DNA of 64,000 bases. It comes from Ochotona curzoniae (taxonomy: Eukaryota; Chordata; Mammalia; Lagomorpha; Ochotonidae). A model generated the notes under the pieces. It had not been told where the DNA came from, did no database searches, and saw nothing but the letters and a program-made list of their open reading frames with translations. The first letter of the stretch is position 1, and each line of letters starts with the position of its first letter. A program made the position numbers and the translations under genes. The DNA is taken from assembly GCF_017591425.1 (NCBI RefSeq), contig NW_024466607.1, positions 18,608,501-18,672,500 of the forward strand. Reading direction: 5' to 3'. Below are positions 20,234 through 32,985 of this stretch, in pieces.

Positions 20234-22609
20234 TGCGGATCCCCTTAAAGATGTAGAATGATCCAAGCTCTTCACCCCTCCATGTGTCAGCCTTACGTTG
20301 AGGGGGTGGAGTTTTGCTGTAGCAGTTGCCCTTGGTGCTGAAAATAAGAAGACCTAGTAGTCTGTATGCAGGGCTACCAGGAGGGATGCGAAAGGATAAG
20401 GTGGGTTAAGATGTTTCTGTCCACATCCTTTTTCCCCCCTGACGCATTGTACTCCGGTGCAGTTTGAAGGCCCACCCTCTTGTTATTGCAAGGACCAGCC
20501 ATAGAGTCTGCTGGGCTCCTAGCTTCTAGTATGGCCCTGTGTCTATCATGAGAGGTTCCTGGGGGGCCCTGGTTGGCAGGGGACAGATGGTGTCAGGTGG
20601 TGGTGAGAACAGCCTTAAGCTTGGAAATGGAGCGGCCAGGGAAGATGTGACCTTGTGAAGTCCCTGCCGGAGGTCAGTGTGGCTGTAGCAGGAGGAACGG
20701 GCTTTTCTGTAAAAGCCAGAGAGCAGTAACACTTCTGGTTTCCCCCCAAAAGTCAAACCCCTCTTGCTTGCTCTGCTGTCTCACGTGTGGTGATTGTGTG
20801 TGTTGCACACTCTAGGATTCAGTTTCCTGAGAATTTGGGGTTGAAATGGAGAGGAAGAAGCCATTGGTCTGGGGAATTCCCTCGTCTAGGCCCTCCAGTG
20901 GTGTAGACTTGACCCTGCATTTCCTCCTTAATTTCTGACAGCTGCTGTATCCTGGCTCGCAGGAGGGAACCTAGCATGTGGGTAAAGAAGGATCTAGAAC
21001 TCCACTGCAGTGAGCCAGGCACAGCTGAAAAGAGACTTTTTCAAAAAGAACACTGGCTTTGGGGTGGAGTCTTGCTTGACCAGTCACCAGCCTGTCCTGG
21101 ATAGACCCTGGTTTGCCCCCTGCCAACATGGAACAGATAACAAAAGCACCTGCGTCAGGAAGCGTTGGGCGGATTAGGTGAGAGAACACGATGCAGAGCA
21201 GTGTTGGCATGTGGGAAGGCTTCGTTCTCTGGCCACTCTCATTCAAACTACCCTGCTTCATTATTAATCAAGAGCAAGAGAGAGGCTCTGGAAACTTTGG
21301 TCTCTTTGATCTTATGATGAATGCATAAAATTAAGGCAACGTATGTTGTGCACATTTAATGTGACCAGGGGCACAGTGACATACAAAAGCATTTATTATG
21401 TCTCCAGGGAGGTAGTTTTTTTTTTCCCTTTCTTTTGCATATTTTTGTTCTAATCTGTCTCTTGCACAGTACAGGTGGGCAGTGATGGATTCAAGTTTGC
21501 TTTTGCTGTCACCGGGGACAGTGATTTGCAAAGTAAGGGGAAAGTTGGAAATGCAAGGCAGGCCTGCTGCTCTTTGTACCTTACCGTCCGTGTTGCTTTT
21601 TGAGGCAGAGGTGGAAAAATATTGTCAAAAGAACAGTAGAAGTGGGAGGCAGTCACCCCATTGGATATAGGTAGTTTTTGTCCACAAGTCGGAACAAATG
21701 GCTTGACACTCTCACCCTCCTAGTGGTTTCCATTGTTAGTGAAATATTTAACACGATAGTGTCGCATCGCATACAGACAGCCCCACTGGACACACTTTAC
21801 CCTACTGGCATAAGTGGCAGTCATTCTGCTTCTAGGAAGGTCATGTTGACGATGGGATGCTTATCAGATGGCTACTGTTACTTGATTCTGCAATAATTTG
21901 CACACTGACTCAGATGGCACACTTCAAGTGGATCACCACCACGCAGCCCGTAAAAGGTATTCATATACGTGTTGAGTGTCTGTGTGTTATACACAAGAAC
22001 TGTTTCTCTTCATTAAGAAATACTGGCATGGCAACTGATCAGAAGATCCCCAGGTCTTTGGCCAAGTTCAAGTATTTCTGAACATCTGGAATCACCTGTT
22101 TACCCTGAAATCAGATGTTAGCTTTTCAGGAGAGGGCTCACAGCTTAAGAATCTTCTGAAGAAATCCAATGATTCATGCTCCCTTGAAGAGAGATTTCAG
22201 AGTTTTACAGAGCCCTAGGTGGATTTTCTACTTAATAACAAGCTTTTTAAGTTTTTGCTGGAAACAGATATCCTATAAATGTTGGGCAATATCTGTGCAT
22301 AGAAAGAAACCAGAAGACTGACTTTTAAAAGAGCCTCAATCCACCAGCAACTGTTGACTGGTCTTAGAACCCGGGGAGTTCCTCTCTGAGTGTCCATGTT
22401 CCCATCTGTCAACTGAGCACAATTTACGATGGCTGGGAAGGTAGGCAGGGAATCTTCGGAAGGAAGTGTTTAGTGTTATACCCTGGGGATGCTTCCAGGG
22501 GACAGTTAAGGTGTGGTTGTCCTCTACTGAGCCCTGGGAGGACTTCTCAGGCAGGACCAGAAGCTGCCACATCAGTACTGATGCACAGGCCCTGTTTGTC
22601 CTGGGGCCC

Positions 22610-22770
22610 TGTGCTCTATTTATAATCTATCTTTTAATTCCTCACAACTGCCCTGAGGCCAGTGTTATTATCATCTGTTTCAGAGATACAGACCTGGAGA
22701 GTGTAACTTTGCCCAAGGCTACACAGGCAAAGGCCGACTTTGATCCCTGCTGGTATGATTGGCAGGTTGG
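22610..22770 (-). mobile_element. MIR (minus)
   Basis: AATTCCTCACAACTGCCCTG, TTATTATCATCTG and ACTTTGCCCAAGGCTACACA match the reverse MIR order. Confidence 0.7.
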
Positions 22771-23924
22771 GTGCCTGGAGTGAGGTGGGGTGACATCTCA
22801 GCAGTTGGGGTGTTTCTGGGGACTGGCTGCTTTCCCCAAGGGAATCCTTAAGCCTGTTGCATATGTGCGTTGTCATTTGCTTTCATAATTTCACAGGGGT
22901 AAGGGCTGCAGCCAGGGGAGCTCTCCAGCTTCCTGGTTCTTCCTTTAGTTACCCTGGGCTGATCCTGCCAATCTCTTGATTTCACATTTGATTCCTCAAG
23001 GAGTCTTTTCTGGGATTCTCAATGGAGTTGGCCAAATTTTTTGGTGTGTTCCTTATTGAAGTAATGAGAGGAAGAACCTGCTTGGGCCTTGGAAAAATTG
23101 GCTTTGGAAGGCCCAGCTTGAACCTTCTTAGCTTCCTGTTGAGGCTTCATCTGTTTTACCTGTAGCATGCGGTCTTGATGGGGATTTGGGTGTGGAGACA
23201 TGGAACCGTCTAAGCACGGAACTGGACACTCAGGCAGTGCCCCAGCCACGGTTAGCTCCTTGCTTTGCATCTTTGTCTTACCTGGCTGTTGATCTGTGCT
23301 TGCTAGCTTATGTTTCCCCTCAGTGAAGGCACAGTTGTATTTTTCTGCACAACTGACAGCTGGCTTGAAGGCTACAGCCCTCAGCCTTTTGACTCACTGG
23401 GATGCCTCTGGCTGGTCTGGGTTTGTGTGATATCCCTAGAACCCCTTATCTCTTTTCTGGTGGCTGAGGGGGAGGGGCTGAAAGGAGGTTGGGAAGCCAA
23501 ACTTGATATTCCCCCTGGGTGGGCTTGGTTTTTCTGATAGCATGGGCACTGAGCAGACTGAGGTGGCTTCAGGGCTCTTTGAGGCAGCTGTGACTGTACA
23601 AGTAAACACAGGCAGGGATGGCCACCCCAGCCTTTTCCTCATACCCTCAAGCTGTGCTGCCAATAAGAATGCCCTTGAGCACTAGTGCATCACCTGTTCC
23701 CTTGTGGCCCTTTCTCCCTGCCAGCCCAGAGTTTTATGAGCCCTTGTATCAGGCCAGGCTGCTGCGCCAAGAGTGTGGGGGGGGGGGGTCACTTGCAGCT
23801 CCAGCTCTGAAGTCCTGCAGGCAGAGCCCTCTCTCCCCACCCTGGCAGTTCCTGCTGCCCCATCCAGATGCCCCAGAAAGCACCCCACTACCCATCTTAG
23901 TCTCAGCACCCTGAAAACACAGCC

Positions 23925-24125
23925 GAGACCCGCCCAGGAGCATCCGGTGCCTCTGCAGCACCGGCCACGGCCAAGCAGCTGCCACAGGAGCCCGCAGTGT
24001 CGGGCGGGTGCGTGAGGAGCACCAGGCGAGACTGATGGGGCCGCCGCAGCCGCCACCATCAACCTGGGGGAGGCGACTCGGCAAAGGCAATTAGGAAGCT
24101 GCTGCAGCTAATTCCATAAAGCGCC
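23925..24125. promoter_or_regulatory. Orphan CpG-rich patch in intron 2
   Basis: About 17 CpGs in 200 bp, against very few in the flanks. It contains a perfect 7-bp hairpin (CCGGTGC 23944-23950 / GCACCGG 23958-23964) and, at its edge, AATTAG (24089-24094) facing CTAATT (24108-24113), which are homeodomain-type cores. It may be an intronic enhancer or alternative promoter. No coding homology recognised. Confidence 0.4.
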
Positions 24126-24243
24126 TGCACACCACATTTCTGGGGATGTTAGGGAGAAATGGGACATGTAATTTCCATCCTCTTCACCTTCACATGGGGG
24201 TGAACTTCACCTGGCCACCTCTGAGGCCCTGCCGGCATTAAGA

Positions 24244-24246
<3 letters not shown>

Positions 24247-24318
<72 letters not shown>
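24247..24318 (+). repeat. (GT)n microsatellite, about 36 units
   Basis: A perfect 72-base GT run, the longest in the window. Likely polymorphic. Confidence 0.95.
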
Positions 24319-24320
<2 letters not shown>

Positions 24321-25689
24321 GCAAGGGGGGAAAGCATTGCAGGCTTTCCTTTTGGGTGTTGCTTGGCTGGTTGTTTGTTTATGTTTTTGGGACCAGATCC
24401 CTGTGCATTGCAGGCTGTGAGAGCTGCATCTCCTCTTCTTGCTGCAGCACGCACCTGCAGCATCCATGGAATGCTCCTGGGGTGACCTCCTGGCTTGGAG
24501 AGGTGTGGGCTGTCTCCCTTGCAGGAGAAAAGCCTTGTGAGAAGCCACAGAGTGCTTTGGGGGTCATTTTTCTTTGTATATACATCCTTCAGGTGCATTG
24601 GTATGTCCCCTTCCCCAGGCCCAGTCTTTGGATGTGCTGAGAGCCTGCCCCAGGCACAGCCCCTGGGAGATGAGTGAAGCAGCTGGTTGGGGAGTAGGAA
24701 TTCAATGATCCGGGTTTAATGCGGTGGTTTTTCCAAAAAAAAATACTTGGTTTCAGCCTCTGCTTCCCCAACAGTTTTGTGTTTGAGGTTCCTTTCTGGA
24801 TCAGGCTTCTTCCCTGGATGCTGTGCTCCCTGCCCCCACCCGCTCAGGACCTCTGTGCAGCTCTGCAGTAAGCAGGACCAGATGCCCACCTCCCACCTTC
24901 CAGGGGCAGAGCTGGGGAGCCTGGGCAGATGGGAGTGGCCCTCAGGGCTGGGCCCCAGGACACACAGGAGTGGGGCAGGTCCTTGCTGGGACTGCTGAAG
25001 AAAGTGAGGCTTCCTCACCCCATAGTGGTGACAGGGGGAGGCAGCCTGTGCACCCCATGCCTTCCGGGTCTCCTCCTTGCCACTCCCTTACAGACCTGCT
25101 CTTATGTCTCCAACCCCTGTGCACCTCTGTCACATTTCAGCCCGTCTCACTTAGAATGACTCCCAAAGCACCTCTCTTTCTGACAGCCAGGATGTCTTGC
25201 CTCAGTTGTGTCATCAGGGGACAGTCCCCTTAGGAACCTCGTCTGTGTTAGTGAAGCAAGTCCAGGACAGAGCAGGCAGTCGATGCTGACCACCCTGCTG
25301 AAACTGGACTGCTCCAGCCTATTCCTTTCCCACCATGGGTTGCAAACAGTGGAATGTCTTGGCTTAGAAAAGTCTTCAGCTGTCTGAACAGACTTTAGGA
25401 GCATACACTTGCTCTTGGCCACATGTTAAAGATCTTTTCTTCTTTCATCTTGTCTTTCCTTCAACTTCAGCAAACACCCATTGAATACCCAATGAGGCAT
25501 GCGACGTCGCATTGGGCACCTTAGCCCCTTTGCTGCTGTGACCACCTTGCATGTCCTGCAGCAGCTGTCATCCCCCAGTCGCGGCTGGTGCCATTGTGCC
25601 TCTGCCCGTGCCATCCTCCCGCTGCCTCCTGCTGACCCCACTGCCCTTGTCTCACTGCTGAGGCATGCTTCTACTGGGTGTCAGACTGC

Positions 25690-25860
25690 AGCGTGCAGCA
25701 GTGTCTTCTGGGAAGCTTGTTACAATGCAGTCCTCCAAGGCCCCACCCCAAGAGATTCTGACTCTGTAAGCTTGGCTCAAGGCCTGGGAATCTGCAACTA
25801 ACAATCATCTCAGGTGATTGGCATTGGTGATCCACAGACTGCACTTTGAGAATTGAGTTC
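25690..25860. mobile_element. MER5A-like hAT DNA transposon fossil
   Basis: AGCTTGTTACAATGCAG, AGGCCCCACCCCAAGAGATT, CTGACTCTG and ATCCACAGACTGCACTTTGA match known MER5A phrases in order. Non-autonomous and long dead. Confidence 0.65.
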
Positions 25861-27832
25861 ACATCTTGCCTCTGGGAAGGTTGCAGTTTTCCTCTGCAGA
25901 ACCCTGCTCCCTCCCACTCTCCTTCCCTCGCCCTCTGGTCTGTGTGGAGTTGGCCCGCTGTGGTTTGCCCACTGTGCAGAGAGTCCATGTTACCGTGAGC
26001 TAGAGACTGTGGATACTCCATCCGAGGGACCCAGGGCCAGCCTTCCGCAGTGTGGATGGCATGAGGGGAGAAATGAAGGCCCCAGGACAAGTCAGAAGGT
26101 GCCCAGGTACACCTGGGATTGTTGCAGTCATTTATTCAGAAACCACTGAGCACAGCTGAGACAGCCACGCTCTGATTTGTGAGACGGACAGAGACTTGTT
26201 GACTTGTCACCCATGGTTTTTCTGCTTGCCAAGTGGGTTACTGGGACCTGTGGTTACCGGGTCTTTAAGAGAAAATTGGTAAACAGTGGAATGGCCATTG
26301 CTGTGCATAAAAGGCTGCTGCTCCGAAGCTCTCCAGGACAAGAATGGCTCCCTCAGGGACTTGTTCGGTATAAAGCTGCATCAACCCCCCACTCCCCCAG
26401 CCCCCCAGTCAGTGTCTTTCAGACTCCTTTGACCGTGGCCCTGGGTGAGAGAAGCATGCCTCCCTGCAGCTCATCACACACACTGTCACGGGTGACACGC
26501 TGGCCTCGTGACGCCTTGCAGACTGCTGGAGTTCCAACTGTGGGATCTGTCCACTTCTGCTCTGCTGTGTTTTATTTTTACACTCGTCTACTACTCTACT
26601 CTGGAATTCCATTCTATTCTGCTTACTTCAGAGGGCTGGCTGTGACTAATAAATTGATTTCACAACCTAATAAATGTGTTAGAAAAACAGTGCTTTGAAT
26701 GTTTCCAGGGTAAATTATAGACTAGTTCAGTTTTATTCTGGGAAGTGCAGCATTGATCTTTGAGACAAAAGCCAGGTCTCCCCCAGTGATGGCGATAGGT
26801 GCTGAAAACTCACGCTTAGCCAGCCAGAGCGGTACATTTCCTGGGGAAACTTCATTGCAGCTTCCCAGCAATCCGTGGGGACAGCGCCGGTCCCTGTGGG
26901 AGACTTACCCAGGCCCATGTAGCTAACAGCGGGCAGCTTTGGTTCTTGTGAACGTGAAGCCCTTGCTCTGCCTGTGCCTGTGTTGGCCTCTCGCTGTGGT
27001 CAGTTGGTTCCAGATGTTCCTACTGGGCTATGCAACATGGAAAGCCCGTTAGAGGCAGCCTGCTGAGAGTGACATGATGAGCAGCTGTGGGGAAGAGAAT
27101 GTGAGAGAAGGAAAAGGACAGGTGGAAAGGGAAGCCTTGGGAAGCTAGGGTGTACGGTCTGAAGAATGCCTGTTGTCATCCAGGGACTGACAGAGCTTGC
27201 CTCTGTATTATTGGGTCTGTCAACTCCTCGGAGCACCTGTTGCAGGTGGGGCTTGTGATCGATGCTGCAGGACAATGGCTTGTTGCATTTCCTTCTGTGA
27301 CCTGGGGTCAGCCTTCTCAGGCCTGGATGCATGGCCTGACTGTTGGTACGCTGAGACCCAGGAGATACCTCCTGAGGTTTGGTGAATGAGTGAGTGTGGG
27401 TGGGAATCATAGGCATCCGGAGGGATGTGGTCCATCTTCATGTTACATTTGACATCTCCTGGCTAGTAATGGAAGGAAAGGGATTGCATCTCCAGGTACA
27501 AATGAGAGTTGTGTTGATCTTCACTTGCTTTTTGCTTTCTGAAGATTAACTTTGCTACCCTTCTTTGTCTTTTTCTAAAGTTAGCTTCTCGCCACCTGAA
27601 TCCAAGTGTCCCAAATCTGGTTGCCTTCTCTCTCAATGGTTTGGGTCACAAAGCTGGAAGAGCCAGGCCCTGGTAGGAGATCTGAGCTTAAGGCCCTGAG
27701 CAGCTCCTGGCTCTCCATGGACCTGCCCCCACAGTGCTGCTTAGAGGTCCTTGGGTGCCATGAGTGGGTATCACTTATTATCAACCTGGTCACTGTGAAA
27801 TGGGTGCCACTGAGTCTGGTTCTTGTTTGTTT
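25861..27832 (+). other. Intron 2, nothing recognised
   Basis: Balanced composition with short overlapping ORFs only. No repeat family or exon identified. Confidence 0.45.
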
Positions 27833-28139
27833 CTAAAAAAGATTTATCCACTTATAAAGGCTGGGTGACAGGGAGAGGGAACTTCTACCTGCTGGTTCAC
27901 TTCCCAAATGGCCAGAACAGCTGGGGCTGGTCTAAGAGCCAGGACTGCGTGTACCATATGGGTCTCCCATGTGGGTAGAAAGAACTCAAGAAGACTTAAG
28001 AACTTGAGCCATCACCTGCTTGAGCCATCACCAGGCACATTAAAAGGAAGCTGGATTGGGAACAGAGGAACAGAGAAATTTGCCGTCGGGCGTGGGATTT
28101 GGGTATTTCAAGTGATGGCTTAACCCACAGTGCTGGCCT
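27833..28139 (-). mobile_element. CSINE (minus), with 16-bp internal duplication
   Basis: AAAAAAGATTTATCC tail, CTGCTGGTTCACTTCCC, and head ending ACCCACAGTGCTGGCC. CTTGAGCCATCACC occurs twice in a row near 28002-28033. Confidence 0.75.
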
Positions 28140-29861
28140 CTCACTCTCTCTTCACTTTGCACCAGCAGGCTCATATGTACCCACACCTGTTGCCCTGCTC
28201 CTGCCTGCCCCAGGGCCTCTGTTGGAGCAGAGGAAGGTGTGGAGATGGCCCCGGTGACCAAAAGACAGGGATAGCACACAAGGATAGCCTGTGGACTGCG
28301 AGGCCCACCCAGCCCAACGGTCAGGAGAAGGAAGTCACTGTGCTGTTGGGGCAAGTTGGGATGGTATCTCCTTGTGGTACCTCCTCAGACTCTCAGAGCT
28401 GTGCTGAGCAGTGGAGTCATCTGTGAATGTAAAAGGCAAAAGTAAAAGGAACTAAAAAAAATGTGACAAATGATGAAGTCCTGTGATATTTTAGATGGTG
28501 AGTAAATGGGTGCTTATGCAACCTGGTGTATTCATTTCCTCTGGGCCCTGTCTCTTCCATGTTGTCTTAAAAACATACCTCGCTGGATGATGCTAATTGC
28601 TCTAACCTGCAAAATGAAAAAAAAAAAAAAAATAAAGCCTGCATTGATTTCAGCAAGTGTGTGGTGCTTGCTGCCTGAGCTGGAACCAAAGACTTGGAGG
28701 GGAGACTGAAACTTCACCTGAGTGGCTCAGGAGACAGGCAGGTGCATCCATCCCAGGGACGCTGGCTGCTCAGGCTGCACCTAGGTGGCAGAGCTGAAGG
28801 CGGAGGAACATGGGACCGGAGCCAGCCCTGGGTTTGTGGCCTGGCTCCTCGGGGGACATTGTGTGGTCCTCGGCAGTCTCTCAGCTCCTTGATTCTCCAT
28901 TTTCCTCTTCTTGACTGACCTCTATCCCTTTGGATTGCTGGCCATGAATATAAAGTGTTTCACAGCATCCAGCAGCTGTAGAAATTCAGTGATGAGCAGC
29001 AGCCAGGACTGCAACTGTGTGAGTCATCTCCCACTGTGTGAGGTCGCTGGTGCTGCCCCCAGAGAGCTTCATCCCCTCCTCAGGGTGCTGGCTCACTCCT
29101 CAGTTGCTCTGTTTCTGTCTCTTAGAATTCTGTCAGTTAGAATCACTATCAGGGAGTGAGTGTAGAGAAAAAGTGAACTTTCCAGACTGAGAGAGGTCCG
29201 AGGGTCATGGCTGGTGAGGGCTTACCGACACTTCTTATTAGAGTTCCCTGAACTCTCAGGAAAAATAGTACTGGATTCCCTGTGGGCCACAGGCAAAAGG
29301 CACACGTGTGCACATGCCTGTGCCTCCTGAGAAGATGTGTCCAGGATGTCCCTCGTGGTGGTTTAGAACCTCACTCCCTGGTTGGTGCTCTGGTGAAGTG
29401 GTCACCTTCTCCCTCTGAAGAGGAGCTGCCCACAGGCTGAGTCCTTCTGGGATGCTGACATGGCTCATAGCCTACGTGCCTTCCCTGGACATGGTTAGGG
29501 ACTCTGGCCCGTTGTGCTTGCCCTCCGTTTGCATTAGGCACGAGGTCTCACTGCTTTTCCTCTTTCTCAAACCTTGTTTTGTGGGCATGGTTGGGGGTAG
29601 CTTCAATTCTTTTTAAAAAGGTCCTTGGATGCAGCCTTGACTAGTGCAGTACAAATTTGAGAGATGGTGGCTATTAAGACTTTGCTTCTTGGGTAGCAGC
29701 TTTTACTCCTGAATGTCAAAATGCATCAATAACACATTCTTTCTCTATTTCTCCATTCCGTACACAGGGAAGAGGTGCAGGGGCGGGATGTCTCCAGACT
29801 GAGCTGGGATGACTGGACCACAGCTGGTCCCTTGCAGAAGCATGAGGAAGCAGTCTGAACT
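28140..29861 (+). other. Intron 2, nothing recognised
   Basis: An A run at about 28616-28631 is the only clear low-complexity feature. No exon or repeat family named. Confidence 0.45.
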
Positions 29862-30060
29862 TGAGTGCATTTGTTCATTCATTCATTTGTCAGTCACCAA
29901 ACATATCTACATCTCGTTTCCTTGCCCCAGACGTTGTACCGACTCTATGGGTTAAGGACAAGTAGCCCAAGGAGTGGCCTGCGCCCTCATCAAGGTTACT
30001 GTGATTTTTCAGAGCCAGACATGCAAGTTGCCTGGCTCTGCCATGAGGGAATGCTGACTG
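29862..30060 (-). mobile_element. L2 LINE 3' end (minus)
   Basis: TTCATTCATTCATTTGTCAG leads into a diverged reverse L2 3' end (CTTGCCCCAGACGTTGTACC). Confidence 0.5.
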
Positions 30061-31300
30061 GATGTGATATGGGAACCTGCTCTGGTCTGGGGTGAGAAGA
30101 CGCTTTCCCAAGACCTTCGTCTTTAGCTGAGTCCTAAGGGATGGCAGCAGCAGATGTGGCAGGGGGCTGGGGGCCCTGGGTTCTTCATGCGGCTTCCTGA
30201 CTCGCCTTGACCCAGCCTCACCTGAACCATGCTCCGTCCCCTCCAGCAAGCTCCCAGTTCTGGAAACTCATCCTGTGCTCTCTTCTACTCTTCTGCCACC
30301 CCACCTCCACTCTCGTTGAATTCTCAGCCTCCCAGGGGCTCTGGGTTTGGCTCTAGTTCCTGCTGCCTTTGGGAAATGGTTCCCAATCTTGGGCAATTGA
30401 GCTGTTGAAGCTTCACTGTTCTTCTGGTTGACCTTGGTGCCAAATCATGTTGGCACTTTTGTCCTTAGCCTTGCCCTAAACTATCCCACAAGCTTTTTGA
30501 GACCCCATTGTCTTCTCTACCTTCCTTTTCTGGTGGGTCCCTAGGGCTAAGCATCATGGTGGTGGTGAGGATATTCGTGGTTAGCACATTACTGGTTGAA
30601 CATTTGCCGTAAGACAGACAACGTTCAAAATGTCAAATATGGATTAACCTAACCATGCTGTAAGAAAGCTACTCCATTAAGGCCCTGTGGCTAACCCAAG
30701 AAGAAAATGCAGCATCCAGTGTGCTGATTCACTTTCTTCAGACCAATTGACCAAGGACTGACAGAGTCAGGCTGTTTGGTCCCAAATTGGAGCTGTGTCC
30801 ACCACACCATGCAGAGTCCTCACACAGCTTGTGTTGGCAGACGTGACCACATGTGAATGTGTGTTAGTGACCAAGGAGGTTGCTCCTCTCCCAGAGCATG
30901 TATGATTGTATGAAACAGCACCCCATGATGAAGGAGTGACTGGCTGACGCTGTCCTCCATGGGCCCCGGGATCTGGCACAGGCTGGAGGTACTGGGGTTG
31001 ACCAGGATGGTCCACACCGGCAGCTCTGTAGGCTCTGGCCTGATGCTTTTCTTCCTAGGATGGAGGAAGCCCCCAGGCCAGTCCAAGTTCTCAAGTAGGT
31101 AACTTCCTCTTGACAGAGTCACTGTGAGGCCACGCTGGCTTCAAAAGTGGCAGAGAGAGCAGAATTTCTCTGGGTTCACACAGATGAGGAGCTGGATTGT
31201 CACTGGGGAGAAGGAACAACTGTGCTAAACTTGCAGCTCTTTAAATGAACAAGTGTTGTGTATTCATTATGGACAAATGTGGAAAGAGTGGTGACAAATA
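30061..31300 (+). other. Intron 2, possible MIR trace
   Basis: Around 30580-30700 a weak reverse-MIR texture is visible. Otherwise no feature. Confidence 0.35.
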
Positions 31301-31486
31301 CAGGCTCTTAACATTCTAGCGTATTTCATTCTTTTGTCCTTTGCGTATGTCTGGGCATATATGTCTGTTTACTTGACAGAAATGGGATTATATTGTATAG
31401 CTGTTTTATAATGGGAAGGCCTTTGAATCAGTACATTCAGTCTTTAAAGAGTAGCTTCAGGTACGGTGGAAGTCACTTAATTCTTT
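31300..31486 (+). mobile_element. L1M-like LINE fragment
   Basis: TTGACAGAAATGGGATTATA then TTGTATAGCTGTTTTATAAT resembles an old L1 3' region. Edges are uncertain. Confidence 0.4.
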
Positions 31487-31793
31487 CTGAAGCTGACATT
31501 GTGGTACAGTGGGTAAAGCTGCTGTGTGCATCATCCCATTTGAGTGCCAATTTGTATCCTGGTTGCTCCATTTGCAATTCAACATTCCTGGGAAAGCAGC
31601 AGGGGATGGCTCAGGTACATGGATCCACATGTGAGACCTGGAACAAGTTCTGGCTCCTAGCTTTGGCCCGGCCCAGCCCTGATCACTCCCCAGCCTTTTG
31701 GGGCGTGGTTCTGCCAATGAAAAACCTCTTTTTCTGTGTCTCCCTCTGACACTGTAACTTTGCTTTTCAAGTAAATAAATATTTTAAAAAATG
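31487..31793 (+). mobile_element. CSINE (plus), older type
   Basis: GAAGCTGACATTGTGGTACA head, GCATCATCCCATTTGAGTGC, body, and AAGTAAATAAATATTTTAAA tail. Confidence 0.75.
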
Positions 31794-32159
31794 ATTTTTT
31801 CAGTGAAAATAGAAATCCTCTTCTTTAAAAATAAAATGGAAAGTAGTGAGGTAGAGGAAGTATAGAAAATTCTTGCTAATCTTACGATGCAAAAATATAC
31901 AAATGAAAGTTACACAGCATTTCTTATAGATTGTGTGAAGTTAGAATCACTGTCAAGATAGTTATTTTGACCACCCCTTCAACTCTATCATTTTCTTTTT
32001 ATTCTTTATGTTCTTTCTATCTCCAGATACTCTTTGAAGTGATGGTTTTCTGGCTGTAGTGTATTTTCCCCAGGGGTGTCATAGCACCTATGGCCCCTTT
32101 TCCCCAGCGTGGAAGGCAGATTGTTCCTCTCTTACTTCCCTAATGCTTTAGTGAACATC

Positions 32160-32471
32160 TTTTTTGAAAAGATTTAATTATTTTGAAAGAGTTACAAGAG
32201 GGAAGGAGAGACACACATAGATCTTCCACCTGCTGGTTTACTTCCTAAGTGGCTGCCACAGCAAGGGCTGAGCCAGGCTGATACCAGGAGCTTCTGCCTG
32301 GTCTCCATGGGTGGCAGAGACCCAAACACTTGAACTATCTTGTGCTGAGAAGCCAGGTGCAGTACTAGAAACTGGAACAGAAGTGCAGCAGCCGGGGCAC
32401 ACAGCATCACCTTTTATCGAATGCCAGCGTCTCAGATAGAGGCTTTACCTGCACCACCACAGCCTTGACCC
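32160..32471 (-). mobile_element. CSINE (minus)
   Basis: TTTTTTGAAAAGATTTAATT tail, AGATCTTCCACCTGCTGGTT, and head ending ACCTGCACCACCACAGCC. Confidence 0.75.
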
Positions 32472-32729
32472 CGGGTGAACATTTCTGTCTCTGGTGAGCC
32501 ATCCCTGATTGTGCCTTTCAGAGTTGAGTGGTCCTTAGAAGGTGGGCTGCTGTACCAGGGATGTAAAGGTGGAGCTTCATCTGGACCCTGTCTTCTTGCC
32601 ACCCTGTGTGGGCCGCCTGTACCTGTGCCTGTGAGTCTCTGCTTCCCTGTGGCTTTTTGTCTGGCTCAGCCTTGCTTGGAGACCCTATCAGCATGGCAGT
32701 ACTGAGTAGATTTACTCTTCTTTTTGTGT

Positions 32730-32985
32730 GGGAGGCAGTAAGCATGGGATCTGCAGCCAGACCCCAGAGCCAGACAGACCTGGGTTCAAATCTTGGCCTG
32801 GTTGCTTACAAGCTATGTGGAGTTGAGCAGGTTGCTCCATTTCCCTGAGCTTTGGTTTGCCCAAGGCAGACTAAAACCCTCTGACTGTTGTGACTAGGAT
32901 TAAATGACCTGTGTGCAGTATGTATCCTGGACTCTAGCACCCAGTACTCAGTAATGACAGATTCTGTCCGTCCAGCTTTCATGTA
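32730..32985 (+). mobile_element. Well-preserved MIR (plus)
   Basis: AGCATGGGATCTGCAGCCAG, AGACCTGGGTTCAAATCTTG, GCTTACAAGCTATGTGGAGT, TGACTAGGATTAAATGACC and CTAGCACCCAGTACTCAGTA follow the full MIR order from head to tail. Confidence 0.8.

Larger units (their letters stand above)
20234..25690 (+). other. SINE-free block of intron 2, proximal part
   Basis: Part of a 7.6-kb stretch without CSINEs. It holds a MIR (22610-22770), an orphan CpG-rich patch (about 23925-24125), and a long GT array (24247-24318). No exon recognised. Confidence 0.5.

Noticed and set aside
23951..23975. REST/NRSF (RE1)-like site (TGCAGCACC followed by GGCCACGGCC)
   Set aside because: The left half fits but the right half has too many mismatches to the RE1 consensus.
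24149..24640. ORFs with long Cys-Val or His-Thr runs (also at 4899, 41541 and 51478)
   Set aside because: Translations of (GT)n or (AC)n microsatellites.
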